The translations under genes and the position numbers were made by a program. Below, in pieces: positions 17,009 through 27,113 of a DNA stretch of 64,000 bases (position 1 is the first letter of the stretch; each line of letters opens with the position of its first letter). The notes under the pieces were generated by a model. That model saw nothing but the letters and a program-made list of their open reading frames with translations. It did no database searches and was not told where the DNA came from. Source of the DNA: Luteipulveratus mongoliensis (GTDB lineage: Bacteria > Actinomycetota > Actinomycetes > Actinomycetales > Dermatophilaceae); assembly GCF_001190945.1 (NCBI RefSeq), contig NZ_CP011112.1:2852001-2916000 (forward strand), read 5' to 3'.

Positions 17009-17904
17009 CCCGTCGCATCGTGCTGGTCGGACACCCGCGGCGGCCAGAGGCGATCCAGGTGGCCGCTGCCCTGGTCCGCGGACTGGCAGACCACGGCATC
17101 CAGGTCGATGGCGATGAGGAAGAGCTCGCCGCCTTCGGGCTGCTCAAGGAACCCAACATCGTGGTGGCCGCGCACGGGGCTCCGGCGCCCGGCACCGAGC
17201 TCGTGGTCGTCCTGGGCGGCGACGGCACGATTCTGCGCGCGGCGGAGACGGTGCGCGACACCGGCGTACCCCTGCTCGGCATCAACCTCGGCCACGTCGG
17301 GTTCCTTGCCGAGGCAGAGCCCGAGGATGTCCACGCCACCGTGTCAGGAATCGCCGATCGCGCATGGACGGTCGAGGAGCGGCAGACGCTCGAGGTCACC
17401 GCACGAGTCGACGGCACCGTGGTGTGCGAGGGCTGGGCGCTCAACGAGGCCACCGTCGAGAAGGCGGCGCGCGAGCGCATGCTCGAGCTCGTGGTCGAGA
17501 TCGATGGCCGTCCGCTCTCGACGTGGGGCTGCGACGGCGTCGTGGTGTCGACGCCGACCGGTTCGACGGCGTACGCGTTCTCGGCCGGGGGACCGGTCGT
17601 GTGGCCCGGCGTAGAAGCTCTGCTGCTCGTGCCCATCTCTGCACACGCTCTGTTCGCCCGGCCGCTGGTCCTCGGACCGCAGGCTCAGCTGGCCATTGAG
17701 CTGGTGCCTTCGTCCGATGGCCGCGGCGTGCTCTGGTTCGATGGTCGACGTTCCTTCGACCTACCTCCGGGTGCCCGGATCGAAGTACGTCGCAGCGACC
17801 GCTCCGTGCACCTGGCGCGGCTGACCGATGCGCCGTTCACCGACCGGCTCGTCGCCAAGTTCGACCTGCCCGTCGAGGGCTGGCGCGGACGGAACCGTCG
17901 CTGA
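17005..17904 (+). CDS. nadK: NAD kinase
   Basis: 299 residues; phosphorylates NAD to NADP. The diacylglycerol-kinase-fold signature GGDGTILRAAE and the NE/D motif WALNEATVEKA are present, followed by VVSTPTGSTAYAFSAGGPVV. The GTG start overlaps tlyA. The tlyA-nadK-recN order is a common actinobacterial block. Confidence 0.95.
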   Translation: MTRRIVLVGHPRRPEAIQVAAALVRGLADHGIQVDGDEEELAAFGLLKEPNIVVAAHGAPAPGTELVVVLGGDGTILRAAETVRDTGVPLLGINLGHVGFLAEAEPEDVHATVSGIADRAWTVEERQTLEVTARVDGTVVCEGWALNEATVEKAARERMLELVVEIDGRPLSTWGCDGVVVSTPTGSTAYAFSAGGPVVWPGVEALLLVPISAHALFARPLVLGPQAQLAIELVPSSDGRGVLWFDGRRSFDLPPGARIEVRRSDRSVHLARLTDAPFTDRLVAKFDLPVEGWRGRNRR

Positions 17905-17933
17905 CGGCCTGCCCGTCACCGATCGTTACTACA

Positions 17934-19670
17934 GTGACCGCCGTGCTGCGTGAGATCAGGATCCGAGAGCTGGGTGTCATTGACGACGCCGTGCTCGAGC
18001 TGTCCGACGGCCTCAACGTCGTCACAGGCGAGACGGGCGCCGGTAAGACCATGGTCGTGTCCGGGCTGGGCCTGCTGCTGGGTGAGCGGGCCGATGCCGG
18101 TCGGGTTCGGGCGGGAGCAGACCAGGCCCTCGTGGAAGGCGTCATCGAGGTCACGGCAGACCATCCTGCGGCTATCCGGGCCGCTGAAGCCGGCGCTGAC
18201 GTGACCGACGGCCTGATCATGGCCCGTTCAGTCTCGGCTACCGGACGGTCCCGCGCCTACATCGGTGGCCGGTCGGCGCCTGTTGGCCTGCTGAGCGAGA
18301 TCGGTCAGGACCTCGTCGCGGTGCATGGACAGGCTGACCAGTGGCGTCTGCAGCGACCCGAGCAGCACCGTCTGGTCCTCGACGGCTACGCCGGGGAACC
18401 GGTGGCCGTCGCAGTCAAGGAGTATGCCGAGCTGTATGACGCGCTGCAGTCCGCGCGCGCCGAGCTCGACTCCCTCACGGTGGCTCACCGGGAGCGGGTG
18501 CAGCGACTGGACTCGCTGACCGTGGCGCTGGAGGAGATCGAGAGGGTCGACCCCCAACCCGGCGAGGAGAGCGCCCTGGCCACGGAGGCGGAGCGGCTCA
18601 GCCATGCCGACTCGCTGCGGGCGGGCGCCCAGGACGCGCAGGTCGCCCTGATGGGCAACGAGGATCAGGTCGATGACGCGGCGTCAACCGTGGTCGACCT
18701 GGTGTCGCATGCCCGGGCCGCTCTGGCGTCATTGACCGAGCACGACCCCGCGGTGGCGGCCTTGGACGGCCGGTTGCGCGAGCTCGCCGTGCTGACAGCG
18801 GACCTCGGTGGCGACCTGGCGTCCTACATCGCCGATGTCGATGTCGAGCCGGGGCGCCTGGACGAGGTCAACGCCCGGCGCGCTGCCGTCACCACCCTGA
18901 TGCGCAAGTACGGCGACTCGGTCGATGAGGTGCTGGCATGGGGCCAGAGCGCGGCAGCGGAGGCAGCTGACCTGGCGGGCACGGACGACAGGATCGAGGC
19001 GCTGCAGGCGCAGGTCGGCGATCTTGAGCCACGGCTTGCCGCCTCCGCGCACACGCTCAGCCAGGCGCGCCAGGAGGCGGCGACAACGCTGGGGGAGCGG
19101 GTCAGCGACGAGCTCACCCACCTCGCGATGGGCTCGGCGCACGTCGAGGTGGTCGTTCGCCAGCATGAGGCGGAGGACGGGCTGAGGCTGCCTGACGGTC
19201 GTACGGTCCGGCTGGCGGGCCACGGTGTCGATGAGGTGGAGATTCTGCTGGCCGCCAACAAGGGCGCGACGCCGCGCACGGTCGCCAAGGCTGCCAGCGG
19301 AGGTGAGCTGTCGCGGGTGATGCTCGCGCTGGAGGTGGTCACCGCATCGGGAGATCTGCCGACGTTCGTCTTCGACGAGGTCGATGCAGGCGTCGGAGGC
19401 GCAGCCGCTCTCGATGTGGGAGCCCGGCTCAAGGCGCTTTCGGAGCACGCCCAGGTGATCGTCGTGACGCACCTTGCCCAGGTGGCGGCGTACGCCGACC
19501 GGCACCTCGTCGTACACAAGGAGGATGACGGCCAGATCACCTCCAGCGGGGTGACGGCCGTCAAGGGCGCGGCGCGTGAGGCTGAGCTGGCGCGGATGCT
19601 CGGCGGTGTGAGTGACAGCAAGGCGGCTCTGCGTCATGCGCGCGAGCTGTTGAAGTCCACCGGTTCATGA
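17934..19670 (+). CDS. recN: DNA repair protein RecN
   Basis: SMC-like double-strand-break repair ATPase of 578 residues. Walker A is GETGAGKTMVVSG near residue 35, the Q-loop region is DLVAVHGQADQWRL, a long coiled-coil insert fills residues about 160-370, the ABC signature is ASGGELSRVMLALE, and Walker B is TFVFDEVDAGVGG. GTG at 17934 or 17943 are both possible starts. A TACAGT hexamer lies just before the first GTG, so a leaderless transcript is possible. No actinobacterial LexA box was recognised in the 29-base gap. Confidence 0.95.
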   Translation: MTAVLREIRIRELGVIDDAVLELSDGLNVVTGETGAGKTMVVSGLGLLLGERADAGRVRAGADQALVEGVIEVTADHPAAIRAAEAGADVTDGLIMARSVSATGRSRAYIGGRSAPVGLLSEIGQDLVAVHGQADQWRLQRPEQHRLVLDGYAGEPVAVAVKEYAELYDALQSARAELDSLTVAHRERVQRLDSLTVALEEIERVDPQPGEESALATEAERLSHADSLRAGAQDAQVALMGNEDQVDDAASTVVDLVSHARAALASLTEHDPAVAALDGRLRELAVLTADLGGDLASYIADVDVEPGRLDEVNARRAAVTTLMRKYGDSVDEVLAWGQSAAAEAADLAGTDDRIEALQAQVGDLEPRLAASAHTLSQARQEAATTLGERVSDELTHLAMGSAHVEVVVRQHEAEDGLRLPDGRTVRLAGHGVDEVEILLAANKGATPRTVAKAASGGELSRVMLALEVVTASGDLPTFVFDEVDAGVGGAAALDVGARLKALSEHAQVIVVTHLAQVAAYADRHLVVHKEDDGQITSSGVTAVKGAAREAELARMLGGVSDSKAALRHARELLKSTGS

Positions 19671-19731
19671 CCGGCCCGGCACGGCTGGGCACGGCGCCTG
19701 ACCTGCGTTGTTGCATGGCACGATGGTCCCG

Positions 19732-20913
19732 ATGAGGATTCCCCTGCGTCGGCGCGTCAGCCCGGAGCCCGCCGGTGTCGGTGGCCCTGTGCGTGTCGAC
19801 GCGCGCACCAAGAACCTCACCAAGCGCCTGCGTCCGGGTGACATCGCCGTGATCAACCACCGTGACATCGACCAGGTGAGTGCTGACGCCCTCGTGGCCT
19901 GTCGTCCCAGTGCCGTGGTGAACGCGGCGGAGTCGATCAGCGGCCGCTACCCCAACCTCGGTCCCGCCATCCTCGTCGAAGCGGGCATCCCGTTGATCGA
20001 TCAGGTCGGCGAGGACGTCATGGACGCGGTGTCCGACGGTGAGTCCGGCCGGATCAACGGCGGTGACCTCCTCGTGGGCGACACGGTTGTTGGTTCGGGC
20101 ATCGCGCTGGACCATGACGCCATCGAGACTGCACTCGAGGAGGCCCGAGCGGGGCTCTCGGAGCAGATGGAGGCGTTCGCCGCCAACACGATGGAGTACC
20201 TGCGCGAGGAGCGCGACCTGCTGCTCGACGGCGTCGGTCTGCCCGACATCCGCACGGTGATGGAAGGGCGCCCCGTGCTCGTGGTCGTCCGTGGCTACCA
20301 CTACAAGGACGACCTGCAGATCCTGCGACCGTTCATCCGGGACTTCAAACCGGTGCTGATCGGTGTCGACGGTGGAGCAGATGCGCTGGTCGAGGTCGGG
20401 CTCAAGCCGACGATGATCGTCGGCGATATGGACTCGGTGAGCGACAGCACGCTGCGGTGCGGCGCGGAGGTCGTGGTGCACGCTTACCGCGACGGGCGAG
20501 CACCCGGCCTGGAGAGGGTCGAGCAGCTCGGCATCAAGGACGCCGTGGTCTTTCCGGCCACCGGCACGAGCGAGGACATCGCGATGCTCCTCGCTGACGA
20601 CAAGGGAGCCGACGTGATCGTGGCCGTCGGAACTCACGCGACACTCGTGGAGTTCCTCGACAAGGGCCGGGCCGGTATGGCCAGCACCTTCCTCACCCGC
20701 CTCCGGGTCGGCAGCAAGCTGGTCGATGCCAAGGGCGTCAGTCGTCTCTACCGGACCTCCGTGCCGACCTGGATGCTCGTCATGCTGGTCATCTCCGGTT
20801 TCCTTGCGCTCCTGGTCGCCCTGGCGACCACGCCAGCGGGTGACACGATGTTCCAGCTGCTGGGCACCCGGTGGGACGAGTTCTGGTCGTGGCTGACGGG
20901 GGCCTTCGAATGA
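19732..20913 (+). CDS. steA: SteA-like cytokinetic-ring protein (thiamin-pyrophosphokinase-like fold)
   Basis: 393 residues. The central part VVRGYHYKDDLQILRPFI, GVDGGADALVEVGLKPTMIVGDMDSVSD has the thiamin-pyrophosphokinase-like fold of the actinobacterial SteA family. A single C-terminal membrane segment (TWMLVMLVISGFLALLVALA) precedes a short tail. In corynebacteria SteA and SteB act at the division septum; the overlapping next gene is the SteB partner. ATG 19732 fits best; in-frame ATGs at 19708 and 19723 are alternatives. Confidence 0.85.
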   Translation: MRIPLRRRVSPEPAGVGGPVRVDARTKNLTKRLRPGDIAVINHRDIDQVSADALVACRPSAVVNAAESISGRYPNLGPAILVEAGIPLIDQVGEDVMDAVSDGESGRINGGDLLVGDTVVGSGIALDHDAIETALEEARAGLSEQMEAFAANTMEYLREERDLLLDGVGLPDIRTVMEGRPVLVVVRGYHYKDDLQILRPFIRDFKPVLIGVDGGADALVEVGLKPTMIVGDMDSVSDSTLRCGAEVVVHAYRDGRAPGLERVEQLGIKDAVVFPATGTSEDIAMLLADDKGADVIVAVGTHATLVEFLDKGRAGMASTFLTRLRVGSKLVDAKGVSRLYRTSVPTWMLVMLVISGFLALLVALATTPAGDTMFQLLGTRWDEFWSWLTGAFE

Positions 20914-21860
20914 TCGACTTCCGCTACCACGTGGTGTCGATCGTGGCCGTCTTTCTCGCCCTCGCGGTCGGCATCGTCATCGGAGCGACCACGCTGCGCG
21001 ACGAGGTCGCCGGGGGTCTGAACCAGCAGGTCAAGGATCAGCGCCGCGAGATGAACACCCTGCGGGACCAGAGCAATGCCGCCAAGAAGGCGATCGGCCG
21101 TCAGGACCAGTACGCCGAGTCCGTGGCGCCGAGGGTGCTCCCCGGTCAGCTGGCGACTCGCCCGGTCGCTGTTCTGGTCCTGCCGGGTGTCGATGACGGA
21201 CTCCTCGACACCACCCGCGACAGCCTGCGCACGGCAGGGGCGACGGTGACGACCACGCTGAAGCTCGACGAGAGCTGGGCCTCGGGTGACAACGCCGACC
21301 GCAACACCTACCTCGGTGCGGCGGCACGAGACCTCGGCCTGGACAGCGCCTCGATTCCCAAGAATCGCCTGGCCGGCCAGGTGCTCATCGAGTCGGTGGC
21401 GCACAAGGGCTCCAGTGGTCAGCAGGACGAGGCAGCATCACGGGTGCTCGGCCAGCTCAAGGACAGGGACCTGGCGTCCGCTGAGCCGGCCAAGCCCGTA
21501 CAGGCCGGATCCGTGATCGTGATCTGGCCCGGGATGGACGGCAAGAGCAGCGACAAGAACAGTGCCGTGAAGGCGTGGACGGACGTGATCACCGCTGTGG
21601 GTCTTTCGGGACGGCCCGTGGTCGGCGTCTCGGCGGGCCCCATCGAGGACGACCTGACGACTCCGGATGCCCTGGTCACCGCGCTTCGGAAGAGCCCAGA
21701 AGTGACCGGCGCGATGAGCACCGTCGACGACGGTGGCCGTGCCATCGGCCAGGCCGCGTTGGTGCTCGCCCTCCGCGAGGAGTTCAACGGTCAGGCTGGT
21801 CAGTTCGGACTCGCCAACGACGCCACGACGGTCACGCCGAGTCTGACGGAGGGCGAGTGA
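20910..21860 (+). CDS. steB: SteB/MctB-like membrane-anchored protein
   Basis: 316 residues. It starts MIDFRYHVVSIVAVFLALAV, a single N-terminal membrane anchor followed by an extracytoplasmic coiled coil (LNQQVKDQRREMNTLRDQ) and an alpha/beta domain. The family is annotated as copper transporter MctB in mycobacteria and as SteB with SteA in corynebacteria; adjacency to steA favours a cell-division role. ATGA overlap with steA and GTGA overlap with the next gene. Confidence 0.85.
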   Translation: MIDFRYHVVSIVAVFLALAVGIVIGATTLRDEVAGGLNQQVKDQRREMNTLRDQSNAAKKAIGRQDQYAESVAPRVLPGQLATRPVAVLVLPGVDDGLLDTTRDSLRTAGATVTTTLKLDESWASGDNADRNTYLGAAARDLGLDSASIPKNRLAGQVLIESVAHKGSSGQQDEAASRVLGQLKDRDLASAEPAKPVQAGSVIVIWPGMDGKSSDKNSAVKAWTDVITAVGLSGRPVVGVSAGPIEDDLTTPDALVTALRKSPEVTGAMSTVDDGGRAIGQAALVLALREEFNGQAGQFGLANDATTVTPSLTEGE

Positions 21861-22639
21861 ACCGATTCGTCGCCGCCGGCATCGCTGCCGGCGCCACTCG
21901 CCTCGCGCTGCCTCTCCTCCGACAGGCCCAACCCGGAGGACGCGAGCGCTGGGACCGCACCAACCACGCGGGCCGGACGGTCTCGTTGCTCGAGGGTCCT
22001 GCCGTCGTCCTGGGCGCTGCCACCACTGCCCTCGGATCGCCTGCGGCAGGGTTGTCCGCTTTGGCCGCAGGCGCGCTCGGGGTCGTGGATGACCTGGCAG
22101 GTGACACCGATCGGAAGGGCCTCAAGGGGCACCTGAGCGCGCTGGCGCAGGGCGATGTCACCACCGGGGCCGTCAAGATCCTCGGACTTGGTGCGACCGG
22201 TGCCGTCGCTGCTGCGACGATCGATCGAGGTCGATGGTCACCCTCGACCATCGCGGCTGCCGGTCTCGTCGCCGGCACCGCCAACCTGCTCAATCTCTTC
22301 GACCTGCGTCCTGGGCGTGCGCTGAAGGTCTCGCTGCTGCTCGGCGTGCCGACCGCGATCTCTGGGTCAGCCCCGGCGGCCGGTCTGGTCGGAGCAAGCA
22401 TCGCCGCGCTACCGGAGGACCTGCGCGGCGAGACCATGATGGGCGACACGGGCGCCAACGCGCTGGGTGCCCTGGCCGGCGTAGCACTCGCGGAGCGTCT
22501 GCCCGGCGCGGGGCGGTGGGTCGCTCTGGGTGCGGTCGTCGGGCTCACCATGGCATCCGAACGGGTCAGCTTCTCCGCGGTGATCGCGCGGACTCCCGTT
22601 CTTGCGCAGATCGACGCCTGGGGCCGGCCACGCACATGA
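21857..22639 (+). CDS. Compact MraY/WecA-like glycosyl-phosphate transferase homologue
   Basis: 260 residues with several membrane segments. Catalytic-type motifs of the polyprenyl-phosphate sugar-phosphate transferase superfamily remain: GVVDDLAGD (the DDxxD-type motif), NLLNLFDLRPGRALK (the NxxNxxD region) and MMGDTGANALGAL. It is clearly shorter than MraY or WecA (about 320-360 residues). It sits between steB and a murJ-like gene with 4-base overlaps on both sides, so a role in envelope lipid intermediates is likely but the substrate is unknown. Confidence 0.75.
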   Translation: MNRFVAAGIAAGATRLALPLLRQAQPGGRERWDRTNHAGRTVSLLEGPAVVLGAATTALGSPAAGLSALAAGALGVVDDLAGDTDRKGLKGHLSALAQGDVTTGAVKILGLGATGAVAAATIDRGRWSPSTIAAAGLVAGTANLLNLFDLRPGRALKVSLLLGVPTAISGSAPAAGLVGASIAALPEDLRGETMMGDTGANALGALAGVALAERLPGAGRWVALGAVVGLTMASERVSFSAVIARTPVLAQIDAWGRPRT

Positions 22640-24297
22640 GCTCCAGAGCAGGCCGCGCGTCAGGACTTGCTGCCGCGGCCGGACTCATCGCCATCACCAC
22701 CCTCGTCGCGCGAGTGGTCGGGTTCGGCCGGTGGATCGCCTTCTCCGGCTCGGTCGGCAGCACCTGCGTGGGCGAGGTCTATGCGACAGCCAATCTGCTG
22801 CCCAACGTGCTCTTCGAGGTGGCCGCGGGTGGCGCCCTGGCAGCGGTGGCGGTGCCCTTGGTCGCCGGTGCGCTCGCTCGTAACCGCCGAGCGGAGGCGG
22901 ACCAGGTCGCCTCGGCCCTGCTGACCTGGGCGATGACGGTCCTGGTGCCACTGGCCGTCCTGCTGGCGGTTGCGGCGCGTCCGATCGCGACCTGGCTGCT
23001 CGGTGACTCCTCCGGGCGCGGGTGCGCACAGCAGGGGAGGACCGACCTCGCCGTCACCATGCTGCTCGTCTTTGCACCACAGATCCCGCTCTACGGCATC
23101 GGCATCCTGCTCGCAGGTGTGCTCCAGGCGCATCACCGGTTCTTGGCCGCCGCGGTCGCGCCCTTGCTGTCGAGTCTGGTGGTGATCGGGTCCTATCTCT
23201 TGTACGGCCACCTCGCCCACGGCGCGGGCGGGGTGCCGGAGCGCCTCAGCGGTGGGGCCGTGGCCGCGCTGTCCGGCGGTACGACGCTCGGTGTCGTCGC
23301 GCTGAGCCTGCCCCTCTTGATTCCCTTGCGCCGAGCGGGTGTTCGGCTGCGTCCGACGTGGAGCTTCCCGTCGGGAGCAGGCCGCCGGGCGGTTCACCTC
23401 GCCGGCGCCGGCGTCCTCGCGCTGGTGGCGCAGCAGGTCGCTGTGCTGGCCACTGTGACGGTGAGCAACCACCGCGGTGGCACGGGCACCCTCAACGTCT
23501 ACAACTATGTCCAGGCCCTCTACCTGCTGCCGTACGCCGTGCTGGCCGTGCCCATCGCGACGGCGGCGTTCCCGAGCCTCGTCGGCAGCGACGACGCTTC
23601 GCGACGGACCAGCGTCCAGGTCCTGGCGTCCTCGCTCCGCGGTGTGATCGTGGCCGGAGCGCTCGGCGCGGGACTCCTCGCCGCGACGGCCATGCCGGCG
23701 AGCCGATTCTTCGAGCGGATCGATGCCAGCCGCGGCGGCGTCGCCGGCTCGTCGGTCCCCGCGATGGAGCCGGCGCTGATCGCCTATGCCGGGGGACTGG
23801 TCGGCTTCTCGGTCATCGCACTTCTGCTTCGGGCGCTGTACGTCCAGGGCCGGCCGTGGCAGGGCGGCCTCGCGGTGGCAGGTGGCTGGCTGATCGCGGC
23901 CGTCCTACCGCCGCTCCTCGTCACCGATCACGCTGGGTCACGATCAGCCCTGATCACCCTCGGCTGGTCCAGCACCGCGGGCATGACGGCGGGTGCCGTC
24001 GCTCTGGCGGTACTGGTCGCTCGGGCGTGGGGTCCGCAGGTCCTGCGGTACGCCGCACGCACGGCCGCCGCGGCCGTGCTTGCCGGCATCGGTGGCGCTG
24101 CTGTCGGAGCGCTCTCTGTCGCCTGGGCTGATCCGAGCAGCGTCCTGACCGCGGTACTTGCCGGGCTGCTGGCGGCCGGCGTAGCGCTCGCCGTCTTCGT
24201 AGCCCTGCTCGCCATCTGTGACCCGGCCAGCATGGTGCTGCTGCGCGGGCGACTTGGCCGGGCACCCCGCAGCAACAGCCAGGAGTTGGCTTCATGA
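22636..24297 (+). CDS. MurJ-like lipid flippase (MOP/MVF superfamily)
   Basis: 553 residues, with about 14 predicted membrane segments and the N-terminal ITTLVARVVGFGRWIAFSGSVG resembling the MurJ start. The family moves lipid II or related polyprenyl-linked precursors across the membrane. A second, longer MurJ with a cytoplasmic domain is usual elsewhere in actinobacterial genomes, so this copy may handle another lipid-linked substrate, possibly made by the preceding WecA-like enzyme and the following glycosyltransferase. Confidence 0.82.
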   Translation: MSSRAGRASGLAAAAGLIAITTLVARVVGFGRWIAFSGSVGSTCVGEVYATANLLPNVLFEVAAGGALAAVAVPLVAGALARNRRAEADQVASALLTWAMTVLVPLAVLLAVAARPIATWLLGDSSGRGCAQQGRTDLAVTMLLVFAPQIPLYGIGILLAGVLQAHHRFLAAAVAPLLSSLVVIGSYLLYGHLAHGAGGVPERLSGGAVAALSGGTTLGVVALSLPLLIPLRRAGVRLRPTWSFPSGAGRRAVHLAGAGVLALVAQQVAVLATVTVSNHRGGTGTLNVYNYVQALYLLPYAVLAVPIATAAFPSLVGSDDASRRTSVQVLASSLRGVIVAGALGAGLLAATAMPASRFFERIDASRGGVAGSSVPAMEPALIAYAGGLVGFSVIALLLRALYVQGRPWQGGLAVAGGWLIAAVLPPLLVTDHAGSRSALITLGWSSTAGMTAGAVALAVLVARAWGPQVLRYAARTAAAAVLAGIGGAAVGALSVAWADPSSVLTAVLAGLLAAGVALAVFVALLAICDPASMVLLRGRLGRAPRSNSQELAS

Positions 24298-25376
24298 CGT
24301 CGCGTCGAGTACTGCTGGTCGTCGGCCTGGTGGCGGGCGGAGCGGGGCGGCACGTCCACGAGCTCTGCTCGGGACTGCTGGCGCGTGGACATCGAGTCAC
24401 GATCGCCTGCCCGCCCGAGGTCGACGACCGTTATGGGTTCTCCAGATCGGGTGCGCAGGTCGTCGAGGTCGGTATCGCGGACCGGCCGCACCCGGTCTCC
24501 GATGCGCGCACGATGCGGACGCTGCGATCTGCGGTCCATGAGCACGACCTGGTCCACGCCCACGGGTTGCGCGCCGGCGCCATGGCCTGCCTGTCGACAC
24601 GGCTCGTGCCGGTCATCGTGACTCTGCACAATGCCGCGCCAACTGGTCCGAGTCGGGTCATCTTTCAAGCTCTCGAGCGGGTGGTGAGCAGCCGGGCGGC
24701 ATCGGTGCTTGCGGTGTCGACCGACCTGGTCGAGCGGATGTCCGCCCTGGGCGCGGCCAACGTACGACTTGCCGTGGTGGCCGCGCCCTCCTTGCCACCG
24801 ACCACTCGGCCGACCCAGGACGTACGCCGTGAGCTCGGCGATCCGGGGTGTCTCGCCCTGGTGGTCGGGAGACTCGCGCCTCAGAAGGACCTCGACCTGC
24901 TGCTGGACGCGCTTCCTCTGGTGGATGACCGCGCCGCGCTGACGGTCGCGGTGGCGGGCGACGGGCCGCTGCACGACCACCTGGCGCTCCGGGTCCAGGA
25001 GGAATCTCTCTCCGTCCTCATGCTGGGCCATCGCAGCGATGTGCCTGACCTGCTGCGGGCCGCCGATCTGGTGGTGTCGAGTGCACGGTGGGAGGGCCAG
25101 CCTGTGTGGCTGCAGGAAGCGCTGTTCGCGGGCCGGCCGATCGTGGCCACCGATGTGGGCGGGACTCGTGACGTGGTCGGCTCCGCAGCGGTGCTGGTGC
25201 GGCCCGGCGATCCCGTGGCCCTGGCAGCAGCCATCTCAACCGTGTCGTGCGACGCGTCCTACCGCGAATCTCTTGGCCAGCAAGCCATCTCGCGATCGGA
25301 AGACCTGCCGAGCCGTGACCAGGCGGTCGATGCGGCCCTCATGGTCTATCGCGATGTCCTGAGCAACACCCCGTGA
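24294..25376 (+). CDS. GT-B glycosyltransferase, family 4-like
   Basis: 360 residues. The N-terminal Rossmann half begins VLLVVGLVAGGAGRHVHELC with the glycine-rich acceptor loop; the C-terminal half has VVGRLAPQKDLDLLLDAL and the nucleotide-sugar E-x7-E type motif QEALFAGRPIVATDVGGTRDVV. Overlaps the murJ-like gene by 4 bases and ends the steA-to-glycosyltransferase chain. Donor and acceptor are unknown. Confidence 0.85.
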   Translation: MTSRRVLLVVGLVAGGAGRHVHELCSGLLARGHRVTIACPPEVDDRYGFSRSGAQVVEVGIADRPHPVSDARTMRTLRSAVHEHDLVHAHGLRAGAMACLSTRLVPVIVTLHNAAPTGPSRVIFQALERVVSSRAASVLAVSTDLVERMSALGAANVRLAVVAAPSLPPTTRPTQDVRRELGDPGCLALVVGRLAPQKDLDLLLDALPLVDDRAALTVAVAGDGPLHDHLALRVQEESLSVLMLGHRSDVPDLLRAADLVVSSARWEGQPVWLQEALFAGRPIVATDVGGTRDVVGSAAVLVRPGDPVALAAAISTVSCDASYRESLGQQAISRSEDLPSRDQAVDAALMVYRDVLSNTP

Positions 25377-25407
25377 CCAGGCTGGACGAAGGGCGCTCGG
25401 CATAACG

Positions 25408-25421
25408 TAGACTGAGAGCCC
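25408..25421 (+). promoter_or_regulatory. Candidate -10 element of a leaderless pyrG transcript
   Basis: TAGACT at 25408-25413 lies 8 bases before the pyrG GTG, so transcription would start at or next to the start codon. No -35 was convincing. Confidence 0.4.
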
Positions 25422-27113
25422 GTGGTGGAGCAGACGAAGCACATCTTTGTGACCGGAGGCGTTGCCTCTTCGCTCGGCAAGGGGCTCACAGCCTCCAGCC
25501 TCGGACAACTTCTAAGAGCGCGCGGCTTGCGCGTGACGATGCAAAAGCTGGATCCCTATCTGAATGTGGATCCGGGCACGATGAACCCCTTCCAGCATGG
25601 CGAGGTCTTCGTCACCGAGGACGGCGCCGAGACTGATCTCGACATCGGGCACTACGAGCGCTTCCTGGATGTGAACCTCTCCGGCAGCGCCAACGTGACG
25701 ACCGGCCAGGTCTACAACCAGGTGATCGCCAAGGAGCGCCGCGGCGAGTACCTCGGCGACACGGTCCAGGTGATCCCGCACATCACCAACGAGATCAAGG
25801 AACGGATGCGGGCCGAGGCGTCCGTACCCAATCCGCCGGACATCATCATCACCGAGATCGGCGGGACCGTCGGCGACATCGAGAGCCTGCCGTTCCTGGA
25901 GGCCGCGCGTCAGGTTCGCCAGGACGTCGGCCGTGACCATGTCTTCTTCCTGCATGTCTCGCTCGTGCCCTACCTCGCACCGAGCGGCGAGCTGAAGACC
26001 AAGCCCACCCAGCACTCGGTGGCCGCGCTTCGCCAGGTCGGTATCCAGCCGGATGGGCTCGTGCTGCGGGCCGACCGTGAGATCCCCGAAGGGATCAAGC
26101 GCAAGATCTCGCTGATGTGCGATGTCGACACCGAAGCATGTGCCGCCGCGGTCGATGCGCCGTCCATCTACGACATCCCGCGCGTGCTGCACAGCGAAGG
26201 CCTGGACGCGTACGTCGTACGCCGCCTCGGTCTGCCCTTCCGTGACGTGAACTGGAAGAAGTGGGACGAGCTGCTGCGTCGGGTCCACGAGCCTGAGCAC
26301 GAGGTCGAGATCGCCCTGGTCGGCAAGTACATCGATCTGCCCGACGCTTACCTGTCGGTCACAGAGGCGATGCGCGCAGGCGGCTTCCACCACGACGCCA
26401 AGGTCAAGATCCGGTGGGTACCCAGCGACGACTGCCAGACCGAGGCAGGCGCCGCCAAGGCACTCGGCGGGGTCGACGCGGTGCTGGTGCCCGGTGGTTT
26501 CGGTGTGCGCGGTATCGAGGGCAAGCTCGGCGCGCTGCGCTGGGCGCGGGAGCAGAAGGTGCCAACGCTCGGCATCTGCCTTGGCCTGCAGTGCATGGTG
26601 ATCGAGTACGCCCGCAATGTCGCCGGCATCAAGGGCGCGTCCTCGACCGAGTTCGACCCTGAGACACCGGCGCCGGTCATCGCCACGATGGAGGAGCAGA
26701 AGGCCTTCGTGGAGGGTGCTGGAGACCTGGGCGGCACGATGCGTCTGGGCGGCTATCCCGCTGTCCTGCACAAGGATTCGGTGATCGCGCAGGCGTACGG
26801 CGAGACCGAGGTCTCCGAGCGGCACCGCCACCGGTACGAGGTCAACAACGGCTACCGCAAGGATCTCGAGAAGGCCGGTCTGGTCTTCTCCGGCACCTCA
26901 CCCGACGGCACGCTGGTCGAGTTCGTCGAGCTGGCCCGTGAGGACCATCCTTACTACGTCTCGACGCAGGCGCACCCAGAGTTCCTGTCGCGTCCGCACC
27001 GCGCGCATCCGTTGTTCGCGGGTCTCGTGGGAGCTGCGATCGATGCTCAGAAGGCGGCACGTCTGGTCGAGGTGGAACGCCCTCGGCCGGCCGAGACCGT
27101 CGCCGCGTCGTGA
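25422..27113 (+). CDS. pyrG: CTP synthase
   Basis: 563 residues; amidates UTP to CTP with glutamine. The synthase domain starts [19 protein letters not shown], with [16 protein letters not shown]. The class I glutamine amidotransferase domain has [13 protein letters not shown], the nucleophile Cys in [17 protein letters not shown] and the His/Glu pair in [12 protein letters not shown] start at 25422; the stop overlaps the NUDIX gene start. Confidence 0.97.
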   Translation: MVEQTKHIFVTGGVASSLGKGLTASSLGQLLRARGLRVTMQKLDPYLNVDPGTMNPFQHGEVFVTEDGAETDLDIGHYERFLDVNLSGSANVTTGQVYNQVIAKERRGEYLGDTVQVIPHITNEIKERMRAEASVPNPPDIIITEIGGTVGDIESLPFLEAARQVRQDVGRDHVFFLHVSLVPYLAPSGELKTKPTQHSVAALRQVGIQPDGLVLRADREIPEGIKRKISLMCDVDTEACAAAVDAPSIYDIPRVLHSEGLDAYVVRRLGLPFRDVNWKKWDELLRRVHEPEHEVEIALVGKYIDLPDAYLSVTEAMRAGGFHHDAKVKIRWVPSDDCQTEAGAAKALGGVDAVLVPGGFGVRGIEGKLGALRWAREQKVPTLGICLGLQCMVIEYARNVAGIKGASSTEFDPETPAPVIATMEEQKAFVEGAGDLGGTMRLGGYPAVLHKDSVIAQAYGETEVSERHRHRYEVNNGYRKDLEKAGLVFSGTSPDGTLVEFVELAREDHPYYVSTQAHPEFLSRPHRAHPLFAGLVGAAIDAQKAARLVEVERPRPAETVAAS

